Shown here piece after piece: positions 1 to 9,290 of a DNA stretch of 64,000 nt. The stretch comes from Kutzneria sp036403095 (GTDB lineage: Bacteria; Actinomycetota; Actinomycetes; Mycobacteriales; Pseudonocardiaceae). The stretch covers positions 1 to 64,000 of the forward strand of contig DASWRQ010000153.1 of assembly GCA_036403095.1 (NCBI GenBank), in the 5' to 3' direction. The notes beneath the pieces were generated by a model. That model did no database searches. It saw only the letters and a program-made list of their open reading frames with translations, and had not been told where the DNA came from. Position 1 is the first letter of the stretch; every line of letters begins with the position of its first letter. The translations under genes and the position numbers were made by a program.

Positions 1-327
1 GGGAAGCACCACGACCGACAGGCGGTGTCGCCCTGGCCCAACATCCACCTGTCGAGCCCCGGCGTGCCGACAACCGGAGTTGGTCGGCGGTGGCCAGACG
101 TGCCGGAGCCGCGGTCTCGGCCGCTCGGGGCCGATGGCTACATGTCGCGGGTGCGATCGGAACACGTGCTCGCTGGGCGATCCAGCACGATGGCCGTCGA
201 CGTTCGGCGCACGGTGCACTCCTCGGAAGCGAGGTTGGGTGACCGCGGGTCCGGGCGGCTGCTGGCAGAGGGAACTGCCGAACAGTGTAGTGCCGCGCGG
301 GTCGACGCCCTATCCGGCAACAGGGCG
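1..327. other. no supported gene
   Basis: Open frames exist here on both strands, but none has a credible ribosome site, family motif or a better codon pattern than its shadows. This is sequence downstream of the minus-strand GAF-ANTAR gene. A gene end running in from beyond the window edge cannot be excluded. Confidence 0.4.
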
Positions 328-1092
328 TCAGGACTCGACGTCGTCCCGCGGCGGCAGCACGTCCTGCGGCCGAAGCACGCCGGTGACCAGTTGGCGCGCG
401 ACGTCGCTCAGCCGGACCCCGTGCCGCCGTGCGTGTCGGCGCAAGGTCTCGAACGCCTGCTCCATCTCCAGGTCCGCGGCGTAGGCGAGCGCGCCCTTGG
501 CCTGCTCGATGATGATTCGGCTGTTCAGCGCGGTCTGCAACTGCTCGGTGAGCACCTCGCCGCGATGGATGGCCCGTTCCTGGAGGATGCCGATGGTGGC
601 GGTGTCCGCCAGTGCCCGAGCCACCTGCGCGTCCTGCGGGTTGAGCGGGCCCGGCGCGTCGTCGAACAGGTTCAGCGCCCCGATGGTCTCCCGTCGCAGC
701 CGCAACGGTATGGCCGCCACCGAGACGAAGCCCTGGGCGATCGCCTGCGGAGCGAACATCGGCCACCGCGGCGTGGCCTCGACCAGGTCGGCCACGATGA
801 CCGGCTCGCCACTGCGGACGCAGTCGAGGCAGGGGCCCTCGTTGTTCTGGAGCTGGAAGAGCTCCAGCAAGCGGGTCTGCTCCGACGACGACGCCAGCAC
901 CTGGAGGTTGCCGCGTTGGTCGGACAGCATCAGACCGGCCGCGGTCGCGTCCAGCAGCCGCACGCAGTGGTCGACCAGTTGGTGCAGGACGTCGGCCACG
1001 TCGTACTCGTCGACCAGTGTGTCCGCCATCCGGACGAAGGCCTGGAGCAGGTGCGATTCCCGTTGCGCGCCAGTGGGCGCAGTGCTGCTCAT
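328..1092 (-). CDS. GAF-ANTAR domain regulator
   Basis: Cytoplasmic sensor and RNA-binding antiterminator of about 254 aa. A GAF domain fills the first two thirds (ADTLVDEYDVADVLHQLVDH through the GPCLDCVRSGEPV stretch). A C-terminal ANTAR domain begins at IIIEQAKGAL and ends with LSDVARQLV. ANTAR domains bind paired stem-loops in nascent RNA and prevent termination; GAF domains bind small ligands. I start at ATG 1092 because GGAG lies just upstream; an ATG 57 bases further upstream has no such support. It is the first of three GAF-ANTAR genes within 7 kb, all on the minus strand. Ligand and RNA target are unknown. Confidence 0.9.
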   Translation of the reverse strand: MSSTAPTGAQRESHLLQAFVRMADTLVDEYDVADVLHQLVDHCVRLLDATAAGLMLSDQRGNLQVLASSSEQTRLLELFQLQNNEGPCLDCVRSGEPVIVADLVEATPRWPMFAPQAIAQGFVSVAAIPLRLRRETIGALNLFDDAPGPLNPQDAQVARALADTATIGILQERAIHRGEVLTEQLQTALNSRIIIEQAKGALAYAADLEMEQAFETLRRHARRHGVRLSDVARQLVTGVLRPQDVLPPRDDVES

Positions 1093-1168
1093 GGGTCTGC
1101 TCCGCTCCTGTCTGCTGAGTCGAGGATAGCCAGTTCCGCCAGTGCTCACCGGCCGGCCCCTGCGGGGC

Positions 1169-1885
1169 TCATGTGTCCAGGTCCTTCGGTGAGAGCCGGC
1201 GGCTGACGATGTCGTGGGCCACCTGGTCGGCCAAGCGGCCAGTGGCGAACGCGTATCCGCGCAACCGGGCCAGCGCCTGGTCCGCCGGGATCCCCAGGGC
1301 GGCGACGAGCATCCCGACCGCCTGGTGCACCTGTTCGCGGTGCTCGGGCAGCGCGAGCCACCACTCGCCGTCGTCCACCTCGGCGAGCAGGCTCAGCATC
1401 ACCAGCACCGTCACGTCCACCACCGCCAGCGCGGTGGTCAGCTCCGACGTCGACAGCCAGCCCGGCCGCCGCCGGTAGAGGTCCATCGCGCCGAGGCAGA
1501 CCGTGCCGCTCTGCAAGGGGAACGCGAAGATCGCGCCGACCGGTTCGCGGGCCATTTCGGCGGCGAACGCCGGCCACGACGGCGCGACCATGCCGGGCAG
1601 GTCCGGCACGAGCACCGGACGGCGGCTGTCGAACGCCTCGAAACACGGCCCCTCGGCCAGGCTGAACTGGAGCGCTTCGATCCGGGCGCTCAGCTCGTCG
1701 CTGGCGAACAGCACTTCCCGATGGTCCGTGTCGGTCATCAGCGAGATCGACATCCCGTCCACCGGCAGCATCTCCGCGCACACGCGGCACACATGCGTGA
1801 GCAGATCGGGATCGGCCCCGTGTTCCCGCATCGCCGCGGCGACCGCCGCCCGCACCCGCCACACCGGGCTGCCGAGGTCAGTCAC
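1169..1885 (-). CDS. GAF-ANTAR domain regulator
   Basis: About 238 aa with a GAF domain (HVCRVCAEMLPVDGMSISLM, then the EGPCFEAF motif) followed by a degenerate ANTAR domain (HQAVGMLVAALGIPADQALA, then LADQVAHDIVSRRL). The core of the ANTAR helices is kept, but the usual acidic/Gln start of the first helix is changed. It is likely an antitermination regulator like its neighbour at 328-1092, from which it differs clearly in sequence, so this is not a recent duplication. The GTG at 1885 sits where the family normally begins; the frame is open for 41 more codons upstream without recognisable protein character. Confidence 0.85.
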   Translation of the reverse strand: MTDLGSPVWRVRAAVAAAMREHGADPDLLTHVCRVCAEMLPVDGMSISLMTDTDHREVLFASDELSARIEALQFSLAEGPCFEAFDSRRPVLVPDLPGMVAPSWPAFAAEMAREPVGAIFAFPLQSGTVCLGAMDLYRRRPGWLSTSELTTALAVVDVTVLVMLSLLAEVDDGEWWLALPEHREQVHQAVGMLVAALGIPADQALARLRGYAFATGRLADQVAHDIVSRRLSPKDLDT

Positions 1886-2164
1886 CGGGGGCTGCCCTGG
1901 CGCACGACAGCCGTATGACCGGCATGCGACACCTCCGCCACATCGACAACTCAGGAACGTTCCTGGTGCAGCGGGTCCGGGCCCACGCCAAGACGGTCGA
2001 CACGCCATGTCGTCCGCGACTCACTCTACGGGATCGCATGGATGTCGCCGGCGCGACATGCGCGGGTTCACCGGCGCGTACACCGGGTAGGCTCGGGTCA
2101 AGAGTCCGCAGCGATCGCCCTGGACCCGGCGGCCGTAACACCGATCGGCCCCGGAGGTTTGCTC

Positions 2165-3106
2165 GTGACCGCTCCTGTTCGCCCGCCTGCCGTCGCCGAG
2201 CCGGAACCCGTTGTGGCCGGCCGGCAGTCCGCCGCCCGGCTGGTCCTGGTCGGCGTGTTCACGGTGGCGCCGATGCTGGCCCTGGCGGCGGCCGTGCCCG
2301 CCGCGTGGGGCTGGGGCCTGAGCTGGCTCGATATCGGCCTCGGCGTGTTCTTCTACTGCCTGACCTGCCTCGGCGTGACCGTCGGCTTCCACCGGCATTT
2401 CACCCACGGCGCGTTCAGGGCCGCCCGTGCGCTGCGGGTCGCGCTGGCTGTGGCCGGCAGTGCGGCCATGCAGGGTCCGGTCGTGGCCTGGGTGGCCGAC
2501 CATCGCCGCCATCACGCGTTCGCCGACCGTGACGGCGATCCGCATTCGCCCTGGCGGTACGGCGCCTCGGCCACCGCGCTGGTGCGCGGATTCTGGCACG
2601 CGCACATGGGTTGGCTGTTCGAGCGGGACCTGACCAATGCCGTGCGGTTCGCGCCGGACCTGCTCGCGGACCGCGACATCCAGCGCGTCGACCGCCTGTT
2701 CCCACTGCTGACCGCGGCCACTCTGCTCGCTCCGGCCGTCATCGGCGGCCTGGCGACCATGAGCTGGTGGGGCGCGCTGACGGCGTTGTTCTGGGCCGGT
2801 CTGGTCCGGGTCGCGGTGCTGCACCACGTCACCTGGTCGGTGAACTCGATCTGCCACCTGATCGGCGAACGGCCGTTCAGGGCCCGCGACCGGTCGGCGA
2901 ACTTCTGGCCGCTGGCCATCGTCTCCATGGGCGAGTCGTGGCACAACTCCCACCACGCCGACCCCACCTGCGCCCGTCATGGCGTGGGCCGGGGCCAGAT
3001 CGACATCTCCGCTCGACTCATCTGGTTGTTCGAGAAGTGCGGGTGGGCGACCAAGGTCCGGTGGCCGGCGGCGCACCGCGTCAGCCGTGCCCCGCGCCGC
3101 GCCTGA
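2165..3106 (+). CDS. acyl-CoA/fatty acid desaturase
   Basis: Membrane-bound di-iron desaturase of 313 aa, stearoyl-CoA delta-9 type, inserting a double bond in fatty acyl chains. All three histidine boxes are present: HRHFTH, the longer DHRRHHAFAD box, and ESWHNSHH near the C-terminus. Hydrophobic segments lie before box one and between boxes two and three. The GTG at 2165 is preceded by GGAGG about seven bases upstream, which decides the start over the longer open frame. It is a single gene, convergent with the ligase at 3164-4363. Likely role is membrane-lipid unsaturation; partner ferredoxin or reductase genes are not nearby. Confidence 0.93.
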   Translation: MTAPVRPPAVAEPEPVVAGRQSAARLVLVGVFTVAPMLALAAAVPAAWGWGLSWLDIGLGVFFYCLTCLGVTVGFHRHFTHGAFRAARALRVALAVAGSAAMQGPVVAWVADHRRHHAFADRDGDPHSPWRYGASATALVRGFWHAHMGWLFERDLTNAVRFAPDLLADRDIQRVDRLFPLLTAATLLAPAVIGGLATMSWWGALTALFWAGLVRVAVLHHVTWSVNSICHLIGERPFRARDRSANFWPLAIVSMGESWHNSHHADPTCARHGVGRGQIDISARLIWLFEKCGWATKVRWPAAHRVSRAPRRA

Positions 3107-3163
3107 GTACCACCATCCTCGCGTCCGCACCGTCCAAGATGGACCGTCACAACGGCGCCGGCA

Positions 3164-4363
3164 TCAGCGGCCGTTGCCCTCGACCGTGAGCTCCGCGGCT
3201 CGACTCGCCGCGGTCGCGTCGGCCAGCGCGGCGACGAACTCAGCTGTCGTCGCCGAAGCGGCATGAAACTCCCGCTGCCGGTCCGCTCCGGTGCCGCCGA
3301 GCAGGACACCGGCGGCGAGCCGGTCGACTTCGTCCGTGTCACCGGTGACGGCCAAGCCGGGTCGCACGTGGTCGAGCAATCCCTGGAACAACTGCTGCTG
3401 CGCCACGATCTCGCCGGAGAAGACGTCGATGCCGGGGCCGTCGAGGCCGTGCCTCGCCGCGGCGGACAACGCGGCCGTGATCGTCGCCGTGCGGACGGCC
3501 GGCGCCGGCCTGCCCTCGCGGAACTCCTCGACGGCCGTCGCCACCAAGGCGCGGACCAGGCCGGCGAGCAACACCGCGTCCTCCGCCGAAAGACAGACAT
3601 CCGCGATCCGGATCTCGACGGTCGGATAGCGCGGCGACAGCCGGGCGTGCCAGTACACGCCCTGAGGATCGACGGCGGCGCCGCTGTCCACGAGATGACG
3701 CACCGCCGCGTCGTACTCCATGGGGTCCGCCCAGATCTCCGGCGGGCGGGCGGTCGGCCACTGTGACCACATCGGATGGCGTCGGCTCGCCCAGCCGGTG
3801 TCCTGCCCGAACGTGAACGGCGAGTTGGCGCTGACCGCGAGAAGTTGCGGCAGCCACGGCCGAAGCCGTGACAGCACCTGCACGCCGAGTTCGCGCGACG
3901 GCACACCGATGTGCACGTGGCAACCGCACGTGCCGCCGTCGGTCAGCAATGTGGGGAATCGATCGACGAGGTCCCGATAGCGTGGCTGGTCGGTGATCGC
4001 GTCCGGTCCGGACGGGGCGTCGAACGGCAACACGCCGGCGGCCACGAGCAGGCAGCCGACACTGCCGGCGGCGTCGGCGAGCAGGCCGCGCAGCCTGCCC
4101 AGCTCCGTGCGAACCTCATCGAGCCCGGCGCAGACCGGGGTGGCCGTCTCGATCTGGTACCGCATGAACTCCGGGGTGACGGCCGGCTCGTTCTCGAGCA
4201 ACCGCACCATATCGGGCGCGCCGAACACGGCCCGGCCGGTCACGGCGTCCAGCAGGAGGAACTCCTCCTCGACGCCGATCGTGTAGCACGATTCGGCCGC
4301 CGCCGGGCTACCGGGTGGATTCGCCTGTGACACAGACACATCCGCGGTCGAACTTGCCGGCAA
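3164..4363 (-). CDS. YbdK-type carboxylate-amine ligase
   Basis: About 399 aa, glutamate-cysteine ligase 2 family. The N-terminal TIGVEEEFLLLD motif binds metal and ATP and is diagnostic. TCGCHVHIGVP and SANSPFTFGQDTGWASRR follow, and VEIRIADVCLS is a further family block. Proteins of this family catalyse weak gamma-glutamyl-cysteine synthesis or related amide-forming reactions; in actinomycetes the physiological substrate is often unknown. Mycothiol-making actinomycetes normally lack glutathione, so glutathione synthesis should not be assumed. The first about 28 residues are low complexity and the true start may be slightly downstream. It stands alone. Confidence 0.9.
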   Translation of the reverse strand: MPASSTADVSVSQANPPGSPAAAESCYTIGVEEEFLLLDAVTGRAVFGAPDMVRLLENEPAVTPEFMRYQIETATPVCAGLDEVRTELGRLRGLLADAAGSVGCLLVAAGVLPFDAPSGPDAITDQPRYRDLVDRFPTLLTDGGTCGCHVHIGVPSRELGVQVLSRLRPWLPQLLAVSANSPFTFGQDTGWASRRHPMWSQWPTARPPEIWADPMEYDAAVRHLVDSGAAVDPQGVYWHARLSPRYPTVEIRIADVCLSAEDAVLLAGLVRALVATAVEEFREGRPAPAVRTATITAALSAAARHGLDGPGIDVFSGEIVAQQQLFQGLLDHVRPGLAVTGDTDEVDRLAAGVLLGGTGADRQREFHAASATTAEFVAALADATAASRAAELTVEGNGR

Positions 4364-4579
4364 CCGTCGCGACGCCGAACCCGGCGCCGATCTCGTCCTG
4401 CGTGTCGGCTGGATGCGGGCACCCCGGGCGAGCGGCCATGGACCGCTTGTCCGGCAGCATGTTCACCGATCTCGTCAAGAATTGCCTCCGGCTTGCGCCA
4501 GTCGCGGCGTTTTCCGCCGCCTGCCAGGACATCGGACACAGCGGGGCACGGGCGTTCGGCGGGCCGGTTGCCCGGACGC

Positions 4580-4780
4580 TCACCGCGAACGCAGCTCGGT
4601 GGCCCGGATCCAGTTGGACCGGACCGCGAGGGGCTCGGACGACGGCAGTGGCTTCGCCGCCAGCTCTCGCGACCTCGGCCACCAGCCACCGGCGACCGAA
4701 TCGGACTTCGCCGGTCGGACGGTGGCCGGCCGGACGGTGACCTGGGTGTGGACCTTGCGGACGTTCGGGCCCGACGTCAT
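4580..4780 (-). CDS. small protein with WWPRSRELAA motif
   Basis: A 66-residue frame starting at ATG 4780 with AAGGAG six to seven bases upstream, a strong ribosome site. The middle reads GGWWPRSRELAA. This resembles the conserved GAWWPRSRDLAAELP core of actinobacterial DUF5994 proteins as I recall them. Those are normally longer, and the expected downstream family sequence is not evident here: after the motif the frame runs into LPSSEPLAV and stops. It may be a truncated or decayed DUF5994 member, or a short relative. Function is unknown. Confidence 0.55.
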   Translation of the reverse strand: MTSGPNVRKVHTQVTVRPATVRPAKSDSVAGGWWPRSRELAAKPLPSSEPLAVRSNWIRATELRSR

Positions 4781-4996
4781 GTCGGTCTCCTTGTCCCCGG
4801 CCGCGTCACGACCGACATGGGAGCTCCCCGAGGACGGTGTCGGCCTGACTGCCGACACACGAGATACTCCCGGTCTTACTGACACTACACCCCGTCAGGA
4901 CACCGCGGCGGATGCGATCACATGCGGTCCCGGCGGACGTGGCGGGCTTTCCGGCGTCGCCGACGCACGCCTGGCCGGCTGTCTTCCGCAGCGGCG

Positions 4997-5746
4997 TCAC
5001 GGCTCCCGCGACGCCACCAACTTGCGCAGCCTGGCCAGCGCCCGGTGCTGAGCCACTCGGACCGCCCCCGGAGTGGACCCGACCGCATCGGCCGTCTGCT
5101 CCGAGGACAGTCCGGCCACCACCCGCAACACCACGATCTCGCGCTGCTTGTCCGGCAGGGTCGCGAGCATTCCGTCGATGCGGACTCGCAGATCCTCCTG
5201 GAGCACCAGCTGCTCGGGACCGGCCGCGGTCTCCGGCCGGTCCGGCACCTCGGCCAGCGGCAGCGATCGGTCGCGAGCCACCGCCCGGTGCGCGTCGGCG
5301 ACCTTGTGCTGGGCGATGCCGTACACGAACGCCAGGAACGGTTGCCCCCGCTCCCGGTAGGCGGGCAGGGCCGAGACCAGCGCGAGGCACACCTCCTGGG
5401 CCACGTCGTCGGCCGACGCGAACGCCCGATCGACGCCACCCAGCCGAGCTCGGCAGTACCGCAGCACGAACGGTCTGATCGTCGCCAACACCCGGTGCGT
5501 CGCAACCGGATCGCGGCCGCTGGCCGCGTTGACCAACGCGCTGAACTGTTCGTCTTGCGGACCGTATTGCGCAGTCCGCGCGCCAGCCGTGCGCACGCCG
5601 CGGTGCTCGGCAGCCGCCTCGCCGACCCACGTCAGCGCGTCCTCGAGATCGAGTGGCACCGAATGATCGAGTAGCGCCGCCGACGTCCGCTGCAACCAGC
5701 TGCCGGGTTCGTCGTCGGGGCGCTTGACGTGTGGGAACGCGGGCAT
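4997..5746 (-). CDS. shbA: ShbA-like RNA polymerase sigma factor
   Basis: About 249 aa sigma-70 family protein. Region 2 is VLRYCRARLGGVDRAFASAD with DDVAQEVCLA after it; region 4 contains LPDKQREIVVLRVVAGLSSE and AVRVAQHRALARLRKL. This closely resembles ShbA, which in Streptomyces transcribes hrdB for the principal sigma factor. The first about 70 residues are an extra N-terminal segment not typical of ShbA. ATG 5746 is chosen because GGAGG lies nine bases upstream. No anti-sigma gene is next to it, consistent with ShbA biology. The symbol is given by similarity only. Confidence 0.82.
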   Translation of the reverse strand: MPAFPHVKRPDDEPGSWLQRTSAALLDHSVPLDLEDALTWVGEAAAEHRGVRTAGARTAQYGPQDEQFSALVNAASGRDPVATHRVLATIRPFVLRYCRARLGGVDRAFASADDVAQEVCLALVSALPAYRERGQPFLAFVYGIAQHKVADAHRAVARDRSLPLAEVPDRPETAAGPEQLVLQEDLRVRIDGMLATLPDKQREIVVLRVVAGLSSEQTADAVGSTPGAVRVAQHRALARLRKLVASREP

Positions 5747-6118
5747 CGGCCTGAGCCTCCATGGCATCGTGGAGTGCTGCATGCCGGCCGTGGCCCGGGT
5801 GTCGCCGGCCGAGACGACCGCGATCCCTTGGCGAGCTGCCTGCACGGTGAGCCCCTGCGGCGGTGACGCATCCGCAGCCTGGCCGTCATGGGTGATGGAC
5901 ACAGCTGCCGGGGGCATGGGCAGGCGGTGCGTCGAGGACCGGTCGCGCTACTGCTCCCGCAGAGCCGGTCGGACCGGTCGCCGTCGACACCAGCTCCGCG
6001 AGCGTAGAGCAGACGCCACGACGTGAGCGGTCCCGCACTCGAAAGGGCTCCGGTTTTCCACGTTTTGGCGGAATGCGGGACCCGCTCGTGCGACGGCGGT
6101 GGCTGTCGCCTCGTGAAT

Positions 6119-6868
6119 TCACCGATCGGTCGGAGGGCCGGTCTCGCCGGTGGAGTCCGGGGCGAACCACAGCTTGCGATCGACCACGTCGTCGGCGACC
6201 TCAGACAGGCGACGACCGGTGCTGAACGCATGCGCGCGCAACCGCAGGAACGCGGTGATGAGGTCGGCACGCAGTTGCATCGAAACCATGCCGGTGGCCT
6301 GGTGCACCACGGCCCACCGCACCCCGAACTCGCTGGCGAACAGTTCGCGCTCCGACAAGGTGGGGACGTCGTGCACCCGGTCCAGTATCAGGTGCATCGC
6401 CACCTCGGCGTACAGCAGTGCGTCGGTGCGCTCGGCGGCCGACAACCCGCCCGTGGCAATCCGGTGGATCTCCAGCGTGCCCACCGTGATCGCGCCGATC
6501 GCCAGCGGATACACGAATGTCGCTCGAATGCCCATGGCCCACACCTGCGCCGCGAACACCGGCCAGTCGCGCTGCGCCGGCAAGCTCGACAGATCGGGCA
6601 CCGCCACCGCACGAACCTCGGCCAGCGCCTGCATCGCGGGGCCCTCCCCCAGGGTGACCTGCAATTCGGCGACCCGTTCGCTGACCGGGCCGGTGGCATG
6701 GACCGGCTCGCCCAGTCCCAGATCGCCGATCACGTACAGCGCGACGCCACTGGCGTGCATCGCATTGGCGCATGCCTGGCACACATGCCGGACCGAGACC
6801 GGCGTGCCCTCGGCCTGAGCGAGATCGTTGATAGCCGCCATGATCCGGTCGGCCCGGTCGCTGCTCAC
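6119..6868 (-). CDS. GAF-ANTAR domain regulator
   Basis: Third GAF-ANTAR protein, about 249 aa from GTG 6868, with GGGG eight bases upstream; the frame is open up to 7009, so a longer form is possible. The GAF domain includes HVCQACANAMHASGVALYVI and the LGEGPAMQAL block. The ANTAR helices run from WAVVHQATGMVSMQLRADL to LSEVADDVVDRK. Predicted cytoplasmic antitermination regulator. It is divergent from the kinase-like gene at 7204, so the two may share the 7.0-7.2 kb promoter region. The ANTAR start (WAVVHQA) is atypical, as in the gene at 1169-1885. Confidence 0.85.
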   Translation of the reverse strand: MSSDRADRIMAAINDLAQAEGTPVSVRHVCQACANAMHASGVALYVIGDLGLGEPVHATGPVSERVAELQVTLGEGPAMQALAEVRAVAVPDLSSLPAQRDWPVFAAQVWAMGIRATFVYPLAIGAITVGTLEIHRIATGGLSAAERTDALLYAEVAMHLILDRVHDVPTLSERELFASEFGVRWAVVHQATGMVSMQLRADLITAFLRLRAHAFSTGRRLSEVADDVVDRKLWFAPDSTGETGPPTDR

Positions 6869-7203
6869 ATCCGCCACCCCGCAACCCACCGTCGATTCGG
6901 GCTGCCAGTCGCACTTCAGATTAGCGACCGGCGACCGGTTTCCGGTGTGCGCCATCGGTTCGAGGACTGCCGCACGCAGGAATCGGCAGTCACCGCCGGT
7001 GGGAGTCATGCCGTGACCGAGTGGCGGTAGATCGGAGCCCGGACGCGCCGTACCGTCTGTATGCCGCTCTCCACGGGCTTCACGCCGCGCCAGGACCCTG
7101 CGCGATCCCGGAAGCGTCTCCGATCAGGAACACAAGGCAGCTCGAAGCCTCCATCCGGCGTGGCCCCAGGCCGGCCACGCCCGAGCAAAGGAGAGCAGCC
7201 AGG

Positions 7204-8115
7204 GTGAGAACCTACCCGCACCCGTTGGACTCCGAATCCGACGCGCATGCGCCGTGGGCGGTGCTGGCCGAGGCCTGCGCGCAGGTCGGGTTGGACCCGG
7301 CCGGCGCCGCACTGGTTCGCCTGGTCAACAACGCGGTGTTCCGGCTGGTTCGACATCGGGTCATGGTCCGCGTGACCCTCATCGACGGGCTGGCCCATCG
7401 GGCCCACGTCGCCGTGGCCGCCGGCCGGATGCTGGCCGCCCACGGCATACCGGCGGTGAGACCGTTGCTCGGCATACCGAATCCGGTGCACGTCGACGGG
7501 CATGCGGTGAGCTTCTGGAAGGAGGTCACCGACACCGGTTCGATGCCGACCGCCGCCCAGCTCGGCGACCTGCTCACCCGACTGCACCGACTGCCGGTCG
7601 CCGACGTTCGGCTCCCGAGCTGGAACCCGGTCGCCGACCTGCGCAGCCGGATCACCGACATGCACGGGTGGGACCGCGGTGACGTCGACTTCCTGTCGCG
7701 GCGCTGTGACGCGGTCGAGTCCGCGCTGGCCACGCTGGACTACCCGCTGCCGCCCGGCGTGATCCACGGCGACGCGCAGCTGGGCAACGTGATCACGACA
7801 CCGGCCGGTCCCGTGCTGTGCGACCTGGACACGGTCTGTGTCGGGCCGCGGGAATGGGACTTGGTCCCGATCGCGGTCAGCCAGCTGCGCTTCGGCCATC
7901 CGGTGGACGTCTATCGCCAGCTCGCCGACGCCTACGGGGTGGACGTCACCACGTGGCCGGGGTTCCTGGTCCTGCGTGAGCTTCGGGAACTCAAGCTCGC
8001 CGCGGTCGGGATGTCCACCGCGCGCCTGAATCCGGTGGTCGGCTTCGAGCTACGTCGGCGGCTGCGATCGCTACGCGCAACCCACACCACCGCCCAGTGG
8101 ACCCCGTACCAGTAG
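7204..8115 (+). CDS. aminoglycoside-phosphotransferase-like kinase
   Basis: 303 aa protein of the APH/choline kinase superfamily. The catalytic loop is HGDAQLGNVITT and the metal-binding block is LCDLDTVCVGPREWDL, both intact, so it is probably an active ATP-dependent small-molecule kinase. The N-lobe (LVRLVNNAVFRLVRHRVMVR) is of the same fold. GTG 7204 has AAAGGAG about ten bases upstream. The substrate is unknown: proteins like this phosphorylate antibiotics, sugars or other alcohols, and resistance should not be assumed. A small gene follows 115 bases later. Confidence 0.85.
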   Translation: MRTYPHPLDSESDAHAPWAVLAEACAQVGLDPAGAALVRLVNNAVFRLVRHRVMVRVTLIDGLAHRAHVAVAAGRMLAAHGIPAVRPLLGIPNPVHVDGHAVSFWKEVTDTGSMPTAAQLGDLLTRLHRLPVADVRLPSWNPVADLRSRITDMHGWDRGDVDFLSRRCDAVESALATLDYPLPPGVIHGDAQLGNVITTPAGPVLCDLDTVCVGPREWDLVPIAVSQLRFGHPVDVYRQLADAYGVDVTTWPGFLVLRELRELKLAAVGMSTARLNPVVGFELRRRLRSLRATHTTAQWTPYQ

Positions 8116-8230
8116 CCACGTCGATAGGCGTACCGTCACCAGTGACGCCGTATCGACATCGAACAGTCCAGCCCGGAAAAGTCGCCGAGGCCAGGATCCG
8201 AGGGCGCGAGAGCAGTCCAGAGGAAGTCTC

Positions 8231-8377
8231 ATGAGTCAGACCTACGATCAGCGGCGCAGCACCGTCGAACACGTCCTTGGAACGGAGAATGCCCAGCCCG
8301 CCAAGGGAACGACCCTCTCCGACCTGGCAGCCAAGGTACTCGACGCACTCGACCACATCAAGGAGAACGTGCGGTAG
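8231..8377 (+). CDS. 48-residue protein, DUF6307-like
   Basis: Short gene with AGAGGAAG five to ten bases before ATG 8231. The protein starts MSQTYDQRRSTVEHVL and ends LAAKVLDALDHIKENVR. The pattern of an N-terminal YDQR..VE helix and a C-terminal LA.KVL.ALD.I.E.VR helix resembles the actinobacterial family I recall as DUF6307, of unknown function. It is soluble and probably two helices. A strong hairpin terminator follows at 8393-8426, which supports it as a real transcription unit end, possibly co-transcribed with the kinase at 7204. Confidence 0.7.
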   Translation: MSQTYDQRRSTVEHVLGTENAQPAKGTTLSDLAAKVLDALDHIKENVR

Positions 8378-8392
8378 TCGGCGGTGCCGACG

Positions 8393-8426
8393 GGCACCGG
8401 CCCAGGATTGCTCCTGGGCCGGTGCC
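8393..8426. terminator. bidirectional hairpin terminator
   Basis: Perfect 15-bp stem (GGCACCGGCCCAGGA with its complement) and a TTGC loop. It lies between the plus-strand small gene ending at 8377 and the minus-strand kinase ending at 8448, so it can serve both. No long U-tract, as usual in high-GC actinomycetes. Confidence 0.85.
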
Positions 8427-8447
8427 GCAGTGCGGGGACACCGACCG

Positions 8448-9290
8448 TCAGGACGGCGACGGGAAGTTTTCCGTGCGTCGGAGCCAGGCCGCGGCGGTGA
8501 CGCAGCGTTGGTCGACGGACTCCGGCGATTCCCCGTTGAGGACGGCGAAGGCGACCTGTTCGAGCCCGAACGTGCGGTACCAGGTGCGGGCGCGGTCCAC
8601 AGTGGCCGGTGGGACGGCGGAGGCGACGGTGGACCAGCCGTACCAGGCGAGGCAGGCGACGTCGATGGCCGGATCGAAGGGCTGGGCGAGGTCCCAGTCG
8701 AGCACGCCGATCAACCGGTGGTCTGCCGACCAGTGCATGTTCTCCCCGGCCAGGTCGTTGTGCACGAGCGAAGGCGCGACGGGAGGCAGGGCCAGGGCGG
8801 CCTCGACGCGGCGTTGGGCGTCGGAGCGGACCGTGACGGGCAGGCGAGGGATGACCTCGTCGAGCATGAGCGACGGCCAGCGGGAACCGCCGGCGTACTC
8901 GTGGGGCTCGCCGAGCAGGCCGTCCAGCTGAGAAATGTCGATGGCCCGCAAGACATCCAGCAGCCCAGCCAGCTCGCTGGGGTCGACCGCGGCACTCCGG
9001 GGCAGACCGGCGCCGGGCAGCCAGGAGAGGGCGACGGCGGTGTGACCGTCCACCTCGACCACATCGGTCAGCGGCGCGGGCACGGCGAACGGCAGGTCCA
9101 TGGCGGCCAAGCGCCGCAACAACTCGGTCCGTCGCGGCAACAACGACACGGCGGTCGGCTTGCGGGCGATGCGGACAACGGCGACGTCGGGCAGGACGAC
9201 AACATGGTGTGATCCGCCCTGTGCGACAAAGGCATCCCGGACGGACTGTCCGGGCAGCAAGGCGGCGGCGACGTCGAGCAAGTCAGACAT
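8448..9290 (-). CDS. aminoglycoside-phosphotransferase-like kinase
   Basis: 280 aa kinase-fold protein. The catalytic loop LVHNDLAGENMHWS carries Asp and Asn at the expected places, and GVLDWDLAQPFDPAIDVA is the metal-binding DxD region. It is a separate family from the kinase at 7204. Its ATG overlaps the last codons of the decayed regulator at 9283-9657 (8-bp overlap), so it was probably translationally coupled to that regulator while it was intact. The substrate is unknown. Confidence 0.87.
   Translation of the reverse strand: MSDLLDVAAALLPGQSVRDAFVAQGGSHHVVVLPDVAVVRIARKPTAVSLLPRRTELLRRLAAMDLPFAVPAPLTDVVEVDGHTAVALSWLPGAGLPRSAAVDPSELAGLLDVLRAIDISQLDGLLGEPHEYAGGSRWPSLMLDEVIPRLPVTVRSDAQRRVEAALALPPVAPSLVHNDLAGENMHWSADHRLIGVLDWDLAQPFDPAIDVACLAWYGWSTVASAVPPATVDRARTWYRTFGLEQVAFAVLNGESPESVDQRCVTAAAWLRRTENFPSPS

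Noticed and set aside
3164..4363. glutathione biosynthesis enzyme
   Set aside because: Family similarity only; mycothiol-using actinomycetes generally lack glutathione, and no glutathione synthetase gene is nearby.
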